This document shows positions 51,608-61,056 of a stretch of 64,000 bases of DNA, in pieces. Each line of letters opens with the position of its first letter. Within the stretch, counting starts at the first letter, position 1. The position numbers and the translations under genes were made by a program. The stretch lies in assembly GCF_963674925.1 (NCBI RefSeq), contig NZ_OY771649.1, forward strand, positions 1,240,001-1,304,000, read 5' to 3'. Below the pieces are notes generated by a model. It was not told the origin of the DNA. It made no database searches and saw nothing but the letters and a program-made list of their open reading frames with translations. The stretch comes from an uncultured Draconibacterium sp. (GTDB lineage: Bacteria; Bacteroidota; Bacteroidia; Bacteroidales; Prolixibacteraceae).

Positions 51608-53683
51608 ATGCCAAATCTTAACACCGCAGAAAAAAGTTTTTTAAACCAAATTACTCAGCTTGTTGAGGACAACATTTCCAACGAGCAGTTTGGTGTTTCG
51701 GAGTTGGCAGATGCTGTTGGAATGAGTCGCTCGAACCTGTTACGAAAAATCAAAAAGCTCACCGAATTATCCGCCAGTCAGTTTATTCGTAATGTGCGTT
51801 TAAAATATGCTACCGAGTTGCTTCAGGAAGGTTCATACACGGTTTCCGAAATTTCGTATAAGGTTGGTTTTGGCAGCCCCTCGTATTTTATAAAATGCTT
51901 CCGCGAGTTGTATGGTTTCCCTCCCGGAGAAATGGGCATGCAGGAAGAGCCTGCGGAACAGGAACCAGAAACTGAACCAGAGTTACAGGCTCCCGTTCCC
52001 AAAAAAAAGTTTCCGCTTTTATTGATTTCCTTTTTTGCTATCGTTGCAATAGCAGCCATTTTGTACTTTGTGCTGCGTCCCGATTCCGAGAATACAAAAA
52101 AAATAAAGTCAATTGCCGTACTGCCATTTTTAAACGACAGCAACGACACTACAAACGTGTATATCATTAACGGATTGATGGAAGCCACATTGAATAATCT
52201 TCAACAGATAAAGGATCTGCGGGTAATCAGCCGCACCTCGGTTGAACAGTACCGCAACAATCCGAAACCGTCACCCGAGATTGCAAAAGAACTAAATGCC
52301 ACGTACCTGATTGAAGGCAGCGGACAAAAGATTGGCGACCAGATTCTGCTCAATATTCAGTTGATAGAAGCAAAAACCGACAAACATTTGTGGAGCCAGC
52401 AATACCGGCGTGATACCGAAGACATTTTTACTTTGCAGGCCGATGTGGCAAAAAGTATCGCCGAACAAATAGAAGCCATTGTTACGCCGGAAGAAATAGA
52501 ACGTATTGAAAAAGCACCAACCGATAACCTGGAGGCTTACGACCTGTTTTTAAAAGGATATGATTTGCTTGGCAAACCAACCGAAGAAAACCTGAAAGCG
52601 GCAATTCCTTATTTCAAACAAGCGATTCAACACGATGAAGAATTTGCCCGTTCTTATGCCGCAATTGCTATTGCTTTCTATCTGCTGGACCAAAATAAAA
52701 CGGAAAAACAATTTGCCGACTCCATAAATTATTATGCCGATCAGGCTCTTTTTTACGACTCGAAATTGCCACAGAGTTTAACGGCCAAAGCTCTTTTTTA
52801 TATGGAGCACAGCGAATACGAACTGGCACTTCCCTACTTTGAAAAAGCGCTGGAGATCAGCCCTAATTCAGATGTGGTTTTAATCTTTATGGTTGAGTTA
52901 TATGTGAATTATTTACCCAATACAGAGAAGTACCTGGAATACGCATTAAAGGGGCTCGAAATTGATATTGTTGCAGCCTACGATTCGGCAGCGGCAAGTT
53001 ACAGTTACCTGCACATAAGTAATGCTTTTATCCAATCGGGTTTTGTCGATGAAGCGGAAAAATACATTGATATTTCGCTTGAATACCTTCCTAACAACTT
53101 ATACTCTCAATATGTAAAAGCATATATCGATTATGCAAAGAATGAAGATTTAAATCAGCTAAATAAATCATTGCTTACTACCTTTGAAAAGGATAAAACC
53201 CGCCTCGACATTTTGCAGGAAGTGGCAAAATCATACTACTATCTGCGCGATTTCGAAACAGCAGCAAAATATTACAAAGCTTTTGTTGAAGCCCGTGAAA
53301 CGTACAATCTTGAAATCTACAGGTCGGAAAACGGGAAAATTGCAGTAACCTTTGATAAAGTTGGCGAGCAGGAATTAGCGGATAAGTATTTTGAGCAGTA
53401 CCGAACATGGGCAGAAAATGATCCTTCTATTTACAGCAACTTCTCATTGGCATATTATTACTCTTACAAAGGAGATACTGACAAGGCCATCGAGTATTTA
53501 AAAGCTTTCACAAAGCAGGAAAACTTTCATTACTGGACGGTTCTTTTTACACCAATCGATCCGCTAATGGAGAATTTAAAACAACACCCGCAGTATAATA
53601 AGGTATTTCGCGAGATTGAAGCCAAATTCGAGGCAAATCACAAACGGATTAAAAAGTCGCTGCAGGAAAAAGGGCTTTTGTAA
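51608..53683 (+). CDS. Membrane regulator: AraC-type HTH, TM, TolB-like and TPR domains
   Basis: A 691-residue protein. An AraC-family double helix-turn-helix lies at the N-terminus (about 10-105: FGVSELADAVGMSRSNLLRKIKKLT, then YTVSEISYKVGFGSPSYFIKCFRELYGFPPGE). After an acidic Pro/Glu linker comes one membrane helix (about 135-156), then a TolB/FlgO-like domain opening KSIAVLPFLNDSNDT. Several TPR repeats span about 320-670. DNA binding would thus be at the inner face and sensing outside. This one-component membrane architecture is known in Bacteroidota, with ligands generally unknown. It stands alone with no obvious target beyond the divergent gene pair. Confidence 0.87.
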   Translation: MPNLNTAEKSFLNQITQLVEDNISNEQFGVSELADAVGMSRSNLLRKIKKLTELSASQFIRNVRLKYATELLQEGSYTVSEISYKVGFGSPSYFIKCFRELYGFPPGEMGMQEEPAEQEPETEPELQAPVPKKKFPLLLISFFAIVAIAAILYFVLRPDSENTKKIKSIAVLPFLNDSNDTTNVYIINGLMEATLNNLQQIKDLRVISRTSVEQYRNNPKPSPEIAKELNATYLIEGSGQKIGDQILLNIQLIEAKTDKHLWSQQYRRDTEDIFTLQADVAKSIAEQIEAIVTPEEIERIEKAPTDNLEAYDLFLKGYDLLGKPTEENLKAAIPYFKQAIQHDEEFARSYAAIAIAFYLLDQNKTEKQFADSINYYADQALFYDSKLPQSLTAKALFYMEHSEYELALPYFEKALEISPNSDVVLIFMVELYVNYLPNTEKYLEYALKGLEIDIVAAYDSAAASYSYLHISNAFIQSGFVDEAEKYIDISLEYLPNNLYSQYVKAYIDYAKNEDLNQLNKSLLTTFEKDKTRLDILQEVAKSYYYLRDFETAAKYYKAFVEARETYNLEIYRSENGKIAVTFDKVGEQELADKYFEQYRTWAENDPSIYSNFSLAYYYSYKGDTDKAIEYLKAFTKQENFHYWTVLFTPIDPLMENLKQHPQYNKVFREIEAKFEANHKRIKKSLQEKGLL

Positions 53684-53842
53684 ACTTGATCTGCTGGTTC
53701 GATCTTCATAAAAATATACAGCAAAAACACACGATAAAGATCAGTAGCTCAGAGCTAGCCTTTTTCAATAAAACGACGTTTGTTTATTCAATATTAATGG
53801 GTAACTTACCATGCTAATAAAGAAGTATATACAATTCGTAAT

Positions 53843-54685
53843 ATGGACATTTATGATCATCCTCAGAATATAGAGATCCGGGGGAAAAAAATAGCCTATT
53901 ATCGATACGGAAAAGGAGAAACCATATTATTCGTTCACGGTATCACCACATATTCTTTTATTTGGAAAGAAATGATTCCGTTTTTTAAAGATGATTATGA
54001 AATTATCATGATCGATATACTGGGAACCGGTGACTCAGACAAAGCGTTGGAGGAGAATATATCGCTAAAAAAACAAGCCCATGTTCTAAGAGATTTCTGC
54101 GAACACTTACAACTCTCCAAAATTCATTTGGTATGCCACGATATTGGGGGTGGTATCGGACAGATTTTTTCTGTTAACTGGCCTAATCTGCTATCTGATT
54201 TAACACTGATAAACTCCGTAGCTTATAACTTTTGGCCGGTACAGCCAATTATTACCATGCGTACTCCTATTATTCGACAGCTGGCAATGGCGTCGCTCGA
54301 CTTGGGAATGTTTGAGCTAATTGTAAAACGAGGTTTATACTACAAAGAAAAACTCAATAAAGAATGGATGCAGCTATTTCAGCGACCTATGAAAACAGCT
54401 TCAGGCCGTAAGGGATTTTTACACCTTGCCAAATGCCTTGATAACTCAAATCTTACTGAAATAGAAGAAGAGCTTAGAAACCTTTCTCTTCCTGTTTTAA
54501 TTATTCGGGCGGAAGCAGATGTCTATCTCAGCTCTTCAATAGCCGAAAAACTCCATTCAGAAATACCAAACAGTCAATTTGTAAAAATTAAAGATGCAGG
54601 CCATTTTATTCAAATAGACGTACCGGAAAAAGTTGCAGAGCATATACTCAATTTTATAAAACCAGATGACAAAGGATTTAAATAA
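53843..54685 (+). CDS. Alpha/beta hydrolase with Asp nucleophile
   Basis: A 280-residue alpha/beta-hydrolase. HGITT (about 32-36) gives the oxyanion region, and the nucleophile elbow is H99-D100-I-G-G, with Asp rather than Ser. This is typical of epoxide hydrolases and haloalkane/haloacetate dehalogenases, though Asp elbows also occur in other enzymes of this fold. The catalytic His is probably His254 in DAGHFIQIDVPE. No signal peptide. It overlaps the downstream histidine kinase gene by 20 bases in another frame, so the two are translationally coupled. The substrate is unknown; a signal molecule tied to the kinase is a speculation. Confidence 0.82.
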   Translation: MDIYDHPQNIEIRGKKIAYYRYGKGETILFVHGITTYSFIWKEMIPFFKDDYEIIMIDILGTGDSDKALEENISLKKQAHVLRDFCEHLQLSKIHLVCHDIGGGIGQIFSVNWPNLLSDLTLINSVAYNFWPVQPIITMRTPIIRQLAMASLDLGMFELIVKRGLYYKEKLNKEWMQLFQRPMKTASGRKGFLHLAKCLDNSNLTEIEEELRNLSLPVLIIRAEADVYLSSSIAEKLHSEIPNSQFVKIKDAGHFIQIDVPEKVAEHILNFIKPDDKGFK

Positions 54686-56432
54686 AAAACTATTAGAACT
54701 TGAAGCCAAAATTGAAATCCTTGAACTCGAAAATGAAACCTTATCAATAAAGGCGGAAGAAAACCTACTGTTAAGCAGGGCATTCGACGAAATAACGCAT
54801 TTTAAAAGTGTTAATGAAGTAATTGCACACACACTTGAAAGTGTTTCTATCCTGATGCACATTCCGATAACCGGCTTATTTCTGTTGAAAGACGACAAGT
54901 TTATTTGCGAAAACTATTACGCACTGTTTACCGATAAACAACTAGCAGATATTGAGTTTATCATTTCAAATGAATGTTTGAATGAGATAAAATCCAAGGT
55001 AACTTGTTTATTTAACAATACTGAAAAGCAATTTAACTTTCGGGCAAAGGATTTAGATTTTTCACCCACCAGAGCCATGGTAGTTCCGATGCTTTCAGAA
55101 ACACTACCCAACCGGTTTTTTGTTTTTATAAACGATACGAATGATAAGGTACTAATCCATAAAAAGTATCTACTGGAACAAATTGTTGAGATTCTCACCA
55201 CCAATTTTGAGCGAAACTATTACCATAATGAGTTGCTAAAACTGAATGAACACCTGGAGAATGAGGTAGAAAAAAGAACACAGGAACTGGTAATTGCTAA
55301 AGAGAAAGCAGAGGAAAGCAACCGGTTAAAATCCAGTTTCCTGCAAAATGTAAGCCACGAGATTCGTACCCCGATGAATGCTATAATGGGCTTCTCCAGT
55401 CTCCTTACCGATAATTTGGATAATAAAACAAATCTTAAAAGATTTGCCGATATTATTCATCAGCGCAGCGGCTATTTGTTAGACATTATCAATGATATCC
55501 TGGAAATTTCACAGATTGAATCAGGACATTCGAAAATAGATATTACTGACTGTAATCTGTCGGAACTTTTTATTGAGCTGAGTTCAAACCTTTCCGCACA
55601 GCAAACACAGTTAAACAAGCATAATATCAATATTCTTTTCCCCTGGGATAAGCTCGATCTGAAAAAGAAAATCCGCACCGATAAGAGGAAACTGCAACAA
55701 ATTTTGCTAAACCTGATGAGTAATTCTCTAAAATTCACAAAGGAAGGAAGCATTGAGTGCGGATATACCTACGATGAGAATAGCATTGAATTTTATGTAA
55801 GAGATACAGGCTGCGGGATTCCCAAAGACAAATACAAAGCAGTTTTCGACCGGTTCAGGCAACTTGAAACCACTTCTGAAATGAACCTGCGGGGTACCGG
55901 TCTGGGACTTTCTATTGCACAAGGACTGATACAATTACTTGGAGGATCCATCTGGCTGGAATCGGAAGTTGGCAAAGGTACTACCTTCTATTTCACCATA
56001 AAAAACCATTTACCGCAAACAGTTACTCCTTCTGTGAAAGAACAAAAGCATTCTGAATCGATAAAATTTGACCACAAATCAGTTCTTATCGTTGAAGATG
56101 ATCCTTTCAATAACAAATATTTGGTGGAAATCCTGAAGTCGACGAACATGAATATTAAAACGGTTGAAAACGGGAAAGATGCAATAGATATTGCTGAGAA
56201 AGAAGACTTCGACATTATATTAATGGATATAAGACTTCCGGATATTAACGGATATATTACCACCAAAAATATTTTACAACGCAAACCGGGAGTGAAAATT
56301 ATCGCACAAACCGCCTATGCATCTGCCGATGATGAGATTAAATCGTATGAAGCAGGGTGTGTCGATTACATCAGTAAACCTCTAAATAGAAACAAACTCT
56401 TCAACACACTTTCCAAACATTTACAAGCATAA
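54666..56432 (+). CDS. Soluble hybrid histidine kinase (GAF-HisKA-HATPase-REC)
   Basis: A 588-residue kinase without membrane helices. A short coiled coil (5-32) leads into a GAF-like sensor domain (about 35-185), a second coiled coil (190-222), the dimerisation domain with phospho-acceptor His231 (SHEIRTPMNAIMGF), and the ATPase domain with DTGCGIP (380-386) and GTGLGLS (410-416). A C-terminal receiver domain (about 471-586) has phospho-acceptor Asp521 in LMDIRLPD. No response regulator gene is adjacent, so output would run through the fused receiver. The gene begins inside the end of the hydrolase gene. A hairpin terminator follows. Confidence 0.93.
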   Translation: MTKDLNKKLLELEAKIEILELENETLSIKAEENLLLSRAFDEITHFKSVNEVIAHTLESVSILMHIPITGLFLLKDDKFICENYYALFTDKQLADIEFIISNECLNEIKSKVTCLFNNTEKQFNFRAKDLDFSPTRAMVVPMLSETLPNRFFVFINDTNDKVLIHKKYLLEQIVEILTTNFERNYYHNELLKLNEHLENEVEKRTQELVIAKEKAEESNRLKSSFLQNVSHEIRTPMNAIMGFSSLLTDNLDNKTNLKRFADIIHQRSGYLLDIINDILEISQIESGHSKIDITDCNLSELFIELSSNLSAQQTQLNKHNINILFPWDKLDLKKKIRTDKRKLQQILLNLMSNSLKFTKEGSIECGYTYDENSIEFYVRDTGCGIPKDKYKAVFDRFRQLETTSEMNLRGTGLGLSIAQGLIQLLGGSIWLESEVGKGTTFYFTIKNHLPQTVTPSVKEQKHSESIKFDHKSVLIVEDDPFNNKYLVEILKSTNMNIKTVENGKDAIDIAEKEDFDIILMDIRLPDINGYITTKNILQRKPGVKIIAQTAYASADDEIKSYEAGCVDYISKPLNRNKLFNTLSKHLQA

Positions 56433-56436
56433 AAAA

Positions 56437-56472
56437 AAGCCCCTCATCTACACAGATGAAAGGCTTGTTTTT
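56437..56472 (+). terminator. Terminator of the hydrolase-kinase operon
   Basis: Interrupted stem AAGCC...GGCTT with inner TCATCT/AGATGA and an ACAC loop, followed by TTGTTTTTATTT. It also ends the convergent kor transcript plausibly, as an A run lies on its left. Confidence 0.75.
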
Positions 56473-56487
56473 ATTTGTCTTAGTCTT

Positions 56488-57039
56488 TTACACTAGTTGG
56501 ATATCTTCCACAATCTCCTGCCCTTTTTTAATAGCCTCCAGGTTGAGCGGAATTAATTTGTGGTAACGTTCCGGAAGCGATTTTTCCAAACCTTTTTCCA
56601 CGTTATCCAGCGAAAGGATCGGCCGAACTTTCAGGTAACTTCCAAAAACAATCATATTAAACACTTTTGGATTTCCCATTTCAACAGCCGTTTTTGTGGC
56701 TTCAACTTTAAAAATGTTGATATCCGTGCGTGTTGGCGGATGAATCACTCCATTCGGATCGTACAATAAAGTTCCACCGGGTTTCACCGCTTTTTCGAAT
56801 TTGTCCATACTCTGCTGGTTCAGAATAATGGCAGTGTCAAACTCCTGCAAAATAGGCGAACTAATGCGGGTATCGCTAACAATTACAGTAACGTTGGCAG
56901 TTCCGCCACGCATTTCGGGACCGTACGACGGGAACCAGGTAACTTCCTTGTCTTCCATAATACCCGAGTAAGCAAGAATTTTACCCATTGATAGTACACC
57001 TTGTCCTCCAAATCCGGCAATTATCATTTCTTCTGTCAT
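56488..57039 (-). CDS. korC: 2-oxoacid:ferredoxin oxidoreductase gamma subunit
   Basis: A 183-residue subunit of the KorC/PorG type. It opens EEMIIAGFGGQGVLSMGK, the glycine-rich signature of this domain, and has GSYLKVRPILSL in the middle, at the usual length. It is the last gene of the D-A-B-C order on the minus strand, 42 bases after korB. The complex catalyses 2-oxoglutarate plus CoA to succinyl-CoA with ferredoxin reduction; a branched-chain 2-oxoacid specificity is the main alternative. Confidence 0.92.
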   Translation of the reverse strand: MTEEMIIAGFGGQGVLSMGKILAYSGIMEDKEVTWFPSYGPEMRGGTANVTVIVSDTRISSPILQEFDTAIILNQQSMDKFEKAVKPGGTLLYDPNGVIHPPTRTDINIFKVEATKTAVEMGNPKVFNMIVFGSYLKVRPILSLDNVEKGLEKSLPERYHKLIPLNLEAIKKGQEIVEDIQLV

Positions 57040-57081
57040 AATTTCAATGCTTTAATGTGTTAATGCCAAAATGCTTAACTA

Positions 57082-57867
57082 CTAATTTTCCGAATGTTCA
57101 CCTTTTACACTGTCTTTCAAATCGCCCAACGGATAATAAGGAATCATGTTCTCTTCCATCCAGTTGTTGGCATCAACCGGGCTCATTTTCCACCCCGAGT
57201 TACAGGTTGAAACCACCTCAACGAATGAAGTTCCTTTTTTATCCAGAACATTCTGAATTGCTTTTTTCAGCGATCGTTTGCATTTACGAGCTGTTGCTGC
57301 AGTGTGCACCGCCTGGCGTGTTACATACGATGTTCCGGGTAACTGAGCAATCAGATTGGTGATCTTCATCGGATAACCATTCAAATCAACATTACGTCCA
57401 TAAGGAGTAGTAGCTGTAACCATTCCTTCCAGTGTTGTTGGTGCCATCTGTCCGCCGGTCATTCCGTATATTCCGTTATTAATAAAAATCACAAGAATAT
57501 TCTCGCCACGGTTACAGGCATGCATTATTTCGGCTGCTCCAATCGATGCAAGGTCGCCATCGCCCTGGTAAGTAAAAACAAAATTATCAGGATTTACGCG
57601 GGCGACACCGGTTGCCACTGCAGGTGCACGACCATGCGCAGCCTCCTGCCAGTCGATATCGATATAATTGTAAGCAAAAACGGCACAACCAACAGGAGCA
57701 ATACCAACGGTTTTTTCCTGAAGGCCCATTTCCTCAATCAGTTCAGCCATAATTTTATGAACTACACCATGAGAACACCCCGGGCAATAGTGCATAATAT
57801 CGTCGTTTAGTAATTCCGACTTCTGATAAACCAGATTTTCCGGCTTAATTATTTCTTTAATATCCAT
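57082..57867 (-). CDS. korB: 2-oxoacid:ferredoxin oxidoreductase beta subunit (TPP-binding)
   Basis: A 261-residue TPP-binding subunit. YCPGCSHGVVHK (about 29-40) and QGDGDLASIGAAEIMHAC (about 101-118) provide the cofactor-binding residues, with NNGIYGMTGGQ for the magnesium site. I choose the ATG at 57867 over 57903 because a strong GGAGGAG lies just before it. It then starts 13 bases after the korA stop. The gene is full length for the family. Confidence 0.93.
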   Translation of the reverse strand: MDIKEIIKPENLVYQKSELLNDDIMHYCPGCSHGVVHKIMAELIEEMGLQEKTVGIAPVGCAVFAYNYIDIDWQEAAHGRAPAVATGVARVNPDNFVFTYQGDGDLASIGAAEIMHACNRGENILVIFINNGIYGMTGGQMAPTTLEGMVTATTPYGRNVDLNGYPMKITNLIAQLPGTSYVTRQAVHTAATARKCKRSLKKAIQNVLDKKGTSFVEVVSTCNSGWKMSPVDANNWMEENMIPYYPLGDLKDSVKGEHSEN

Positions 57868-57880
57868 AATCTCCTCCGGT

Positions 57881-59002
57881 TTAGTAACTACGTTTAACTC
57901 CATAACTCAACTCCCATGAAAATTTATCTTCTAATGCATCAACCACCTCTGTTGGTGTAGGAATAATACCTCCCATACGACCAAAATGGTTAACACGGGC
58001 ATTACTGCCTGCCTCGTAAACCGACAGTTTAATATCTTCTACCATTTGTCCGGCACTCATTTCAACCGAAAGGAATCCTTTAGCTTTTCGTGCCAGTTCC
58101 TGAATGGCTTTTTTAGGGAATGGGAACAAGGTAATAGGGCGAAGCAAACCAACTTTCAGACCTTTTGCCCGGGCAATTTCCACTGCCTTTTGGCAAACAC
58201 GTGCCGAAGTTCCAAATGCTACAATTACAAACTCTGCATCATCGCATTGAATGGCTTCGTAACGCACCTCCTCCTCTTCCATCTTACGGTACTTCTCCTG
58301 AAAACGACGATTGTTTTCTTCCATTTTGTCGGAATCCATTTCCAGCGAAGTAACAATATTCTTTTTGCGGCTCTTTGGTTTTCCAAGGGTTGCCCAATCG
58401 CCGCTCATTTCTGCAATTTCTTCTTTTGTCCAGCGTTGTTTTTGGTCGGCCAGTTCTACTTTTTCCATCATCTGTCCAATGGCTCCGTCGGCTAAAATCA
58501 TTGCCGGATTGCGGTATTTAAAAGCGAGTTCGAAACCAAGATCAACAAAATCATTCATTTCCTGGACAGATGCAGGTGCCAGCACGATCATTTTATAATC
58601 GCCATGCCCACCACCTTTTACACTTTGGAAATAATCGGCCTGCGATGGTTGAATGGTACCTAATCCGGGGCCACCACGTTGTACGTTTACAATTAAACAA
58701 GGCAACTCCGCTCCGGCGATGTAAGAAATTCCTTCGGCCATAAGGCTAATGCCCGGGCTTGAAGAAGAAGTCATTACCTTTTTACCGGTAGCCGCAGCTC
58801 CGTACACCATATTTATCGAAGCTACTTCACTTTCGGCTTGTAGTACCGTCATTCCTGTTTCGTTCCAGGGCTGGCGGGCCATAAGTGTTTCCATCACTTC
58901 CGACTGAGGTGTTATGGGATAGCCAAAATAACCGTCGCATCCGCAGCGGATCGCAGCCTCGGCCAACACCTCGTTTCCTTTAATTAATCTTAATTCTCCC
59001 AT
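57881..59002 (-). CDS. korA: 2-oxoacid:ferredoxin oxidoreductase alpha subunit
   Basis: A 373-residue alpha subunit. The N-terminal pyrimidine-binding domain has GCDGYFGYPITPQSEVMETL and the SSSPGISLMAEGISY segment. The C-terminal part is the transketolase-C-like domain with VGLLRPITLFPFP. It is shorter than the 550-residue fused type, as expected when korC is separate. It lies 63 bases after korD in the operon korDABC. Confidence 0.93.
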   Translation of the reverse strand: MGELRLIKGNEVLAEAAIRCGCDGYFGYPITPQSEVMETLMARQPWNETGMTVLQAESEVASINMVYGAAATGKKVMTSSSSPGISLMAEGISYIAGAELPCLIVNVQRGGPGLGTIQPSQADYFQSVKGGGHGDYKMIVLAPASVQEMNDFVDLGFELAFKYRNPAMILADGAIGQMMEKVELADQKQRWTKEEIAEMSGDWATLGKPKSRKKNIVTSLEMDSDKMEENNRRFQEKYRKMEEEEVRYEAIQCDDAEFVIVAFGTSARVCQKAVEIARAKGLKVGLLRPITLFPFPKKAIQELARKAKGFLSVEMSAGQMVEDIKLSVYEAGSNARVNHFGRMGGIIPTPTEVVDALEDKFSWELSYGVKRSY

Positions 59003-59065
59003 ATCTAATTTTTTAATTGTCGATTGTTGATTGATTAATCCTTCATCCTTTTAATTAATCCTTTT

Positions 59066-59293
59066 CTAACTGGCTTTTACACGGTATATCGTTATGCACG
59101 TATCAGGACAAACAACACCACAATTGGCGCATCCAATACAAGCATCTGGATTCTCCATATAAGAGTAATGATACCCCTTGCTGTTTACCTCTTTGTGTAA
59201 TGCCAATACATCGTGCGGACAAGCTTCCACACACAGACTGCAGCCTTTGCAGCCTTCCTTATCAACAACAACTGCTCCTTTTACTTTTGCCAT
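59066..59293 (-). CDS. korD: Kor delta subunit, 2x[4Fe-4S] ferredoxin
   Basis: A 75-residue ferredoxin-like protein with two cluster motifs, CKGCSLCVEACPHD (residues 14-27) and CIGCANCGVVCPDT (about 52-65). It would pass electrons from the Kor core to free ferredoxin. It is the first gene of the operon. On the minus strand TAATTTTG (59313-59320), 19 bases upstream of the start, fits a -7 box. Confidence 0.93.
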   Translation of the reverse strand: MAKVKGAVVVDKEGCKGCSLCVEACPHDVLALHKEVNSKGYHYSYMENPDACIGCANCGVVCPDTCITIYRVKAS

Positions 59294-59630
59294 TTTTTCA
59301 ATGATTTTGTAACAAAATTAATAATCTGAACAACGTAAAAAACCTATAAAAATCAGCTTATTAGACTTTTATAACAAGTGGTTTGAGTTCTTAATTTTTA
59401 ATGGTTTTTTTCTTTCAGATTCGAATTTTATCACCGTAAATTATTTTGAGTTTCTACTCTGCTGACAAAACTATTTTATACAACATAAAATGTGTGCAAC
59501 AATAGTTGCTTTCTAAATTCGGATATTGAACAATATCTATGTTTTACACCAGCAATCGCTTACTTGCGGCACCACTACCGATAAAAATTATTTACTTTTG
59601 ATACCATCAGTAGCATTTAAAATTTAAACC
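59294..59630. other. Divergent promoter region of kor and the NIF3-like gene
   Basis: A 337-base AT-rich spacer with no gene. It contains TAATTTTG on the minus strand (59313-59320) and TACTTTTG on the plus strand (59593-59600), both fitting TAnnTTTG and each well placed for its gene. No clear -33 boxes. Confidence 0.45.
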
Positions 59631-60476
59631 ATGAAAAAACTTTTGCTTTTCGTATTGCTTATTCCATTTTGGACATTCGCACAAAATAAAACAACTCCCC
59701 GCTCGGTAGTAAACCTGATGAAAGAAAACGTTACCTGCGATTGGGCTAAAACCACTGTTGATGTGTTTAAAGCCGGCGATCCTGATACGGAAATTAAAGG
59801 TATTGCAGTTTGTATGTTTGCCGATATGCGTACCCTGCAAAAAGCGGTTGAAATGAATTGCAACTTTATTATCACTCACGAACCTATTTTCTACAACCAC
59901 CTTGATGAAACCGAAGCTTATGCAAACGACCCGGTTTATAAGGAAAAAAGTAAATTTATTGAAGACCACAAGTTAGTTGTATTCCGGTTTCATGATCATA
60001 TCCACATGACTCAACCGGACGGGATTTATGCCGGAATGATTGAAAAACTGGGCTGGAAGGATTTTGCCGTTAACGATGGCGGTACACTATATAAAATGCC
60101 GGAGAAAGAATTAGCTGACTTTGCCCGTGAATTAAAAGACCAATTGGGACTACAGACTGTTCGTGTGATTGGCAACCCCGAAATGAAATTTACAAAAGTG
60201 GGGCTTGCTGTTGGAGCTCCCGGTGGTGCTCGCCAGATTCAGATGCTAAATATGCCCGAAGTGGAGGTGATGGTTGCCGGCGAAGCCAGCGAATGGGAAA
60301 CCTACCTGTATGCCAATGATGCCACCACGCTGGGAAAAAACAAAGCCGTTATTTTTGTTGGCCATATAAAATCGGAAGAGGCCGGCATGGATTATTGTGC
60401 ACAGTGGTTGAAAGGTTTTGTTAAAGGTGTGCCGGTTCATTTTATTGAGAATGAGGCTAATTTTGTAACGTTTTAA
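59631..60476 (+). CDS. Exported NIF3-family (DUF34) metal-binding protein
   Basis: A 281-residue protein of the NIF3-like dinuclear metal family. A signal peptide is clear (about 1-18, ending TFAQ). Family features include ITHEPIFYNH (about 82-91, the conserved His of the metal site), FRFHDHIHMTQPDG (about 122-135) and a C-terminal VGHIKSEEAGMDYCAQWL (about 243-260) with further metal ligands. NIF3 proteins are usually cytoplasmic; the exported form in Bacteroidota has no established role. It is monocistronic and lies between kor and an IS3 element. Confidence 0.87.
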   Translation: MKKLLLFVLLIPFWTFAQNKTTPRSVVNLMKENVTCDWAKTTVDVFKAGDPDTEIKGIAVCMFADMRTLQKAVEMNCNFIITHEPIFYNHLDETEAYANDPVYKEKSKFIEDHKLVVFRFHDHIHMTQPDGIYAGMIEKLGWKDFAVNDGGTLYKMPEKELADFARELKDQLGLQTVRVIGNPEMKFTKVGLAVGAPGGARQIQMLNMPEVEVMVAGEASEWETYLYANDATTLGKNKAVIFVGHIKSEEAGMDYCAQWLKGFVKGVPVHFIENEANFVTF

Positions 60477-60727
60477 TAGAGAGATTTCGTTTTTCTTCTA
60501 TTAGCATAAACTTTTAAATATCTCATGAATCAATTTCGGTACGATCAGGAATACAAATTACTGCTTATACCCTCTCTCCTGTCTCTCCCTTCCAGAATGG
60601 AGAGACGATCCGCCTCCATTCCAAACCAGGTTAAATGAAATCGTTGAGAAGAAAGCGAAATGATATTGCTACATTTGATCGGACAGTAGGTTAAGATATG
60701 ATTGTAATAAAATTGTATCTTAGAATT

Positions 60728-61042
60728 ATGAGTAGAGAAAGACGAACATTTACACGAGAGTTTAAGCTCAACGCAGTAGAATTGAGTTACTCCAGAGAAA
60801 ACATTGTTGAATTGGCACATGAGCTAAAAATACGTCCGGCATTACTTTACAGATGGAGGAGCGAATTTGCCAGCTCACAAGGGGCAAGTTTTCCAGGTAA
60901 TGGCAATCCAAAAATGACGGATGAAGAAAAAGAAATAGCACGTTTGAAAAAAGAGCTTGCCGATATGCAAATGGAAAGGGATATTCTAAAAAAGGCAGTA
61001 GGCATCTTTTCCAAGAGCGATGGAAAATATACCGGTTTATAA
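60728..61042 (+). CDS. IS3-family transposase OrfA
   Basis: A 104-residue DNA-binding subunit. The helix-turn-helix runs from RTFTREFKLNAVEL to IRPALLYRWRSEF, followed by a leucine-zipper-like coiled coil (EEKEIARLKKELADMQMERDILKKA). The ATG at 60728 (MSRERRTF) fits family starts better than 60698. The frame ends at 61042, just past the slippery site where some ribosomes shift to orfB. Confidence 0.92.
   Translation: MSRERRTFTREFKLNAVELSYSRENIVELAHELKIRPALLYRWRSEFASSQGASFPGNGNPKMTDEEKEIARLKKELADMQMERDILKKAVGIFSKSDGKYTGL
60988..60994 (+). promoter_or_regulatory. Programmed -1 frameshift site (A AAA AAG)
   Basis: A6G heptamer in the orfA frame as CTA AAA AAG. After a -1 slip the frame is open through 61056 into orfB and gives HLFQERWKIYRFITDN, the usual joining region of IS3 OrfAB. 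Confidence 0.75.
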
Positions 61043-61056
61043 CCGATAACAGCTCC

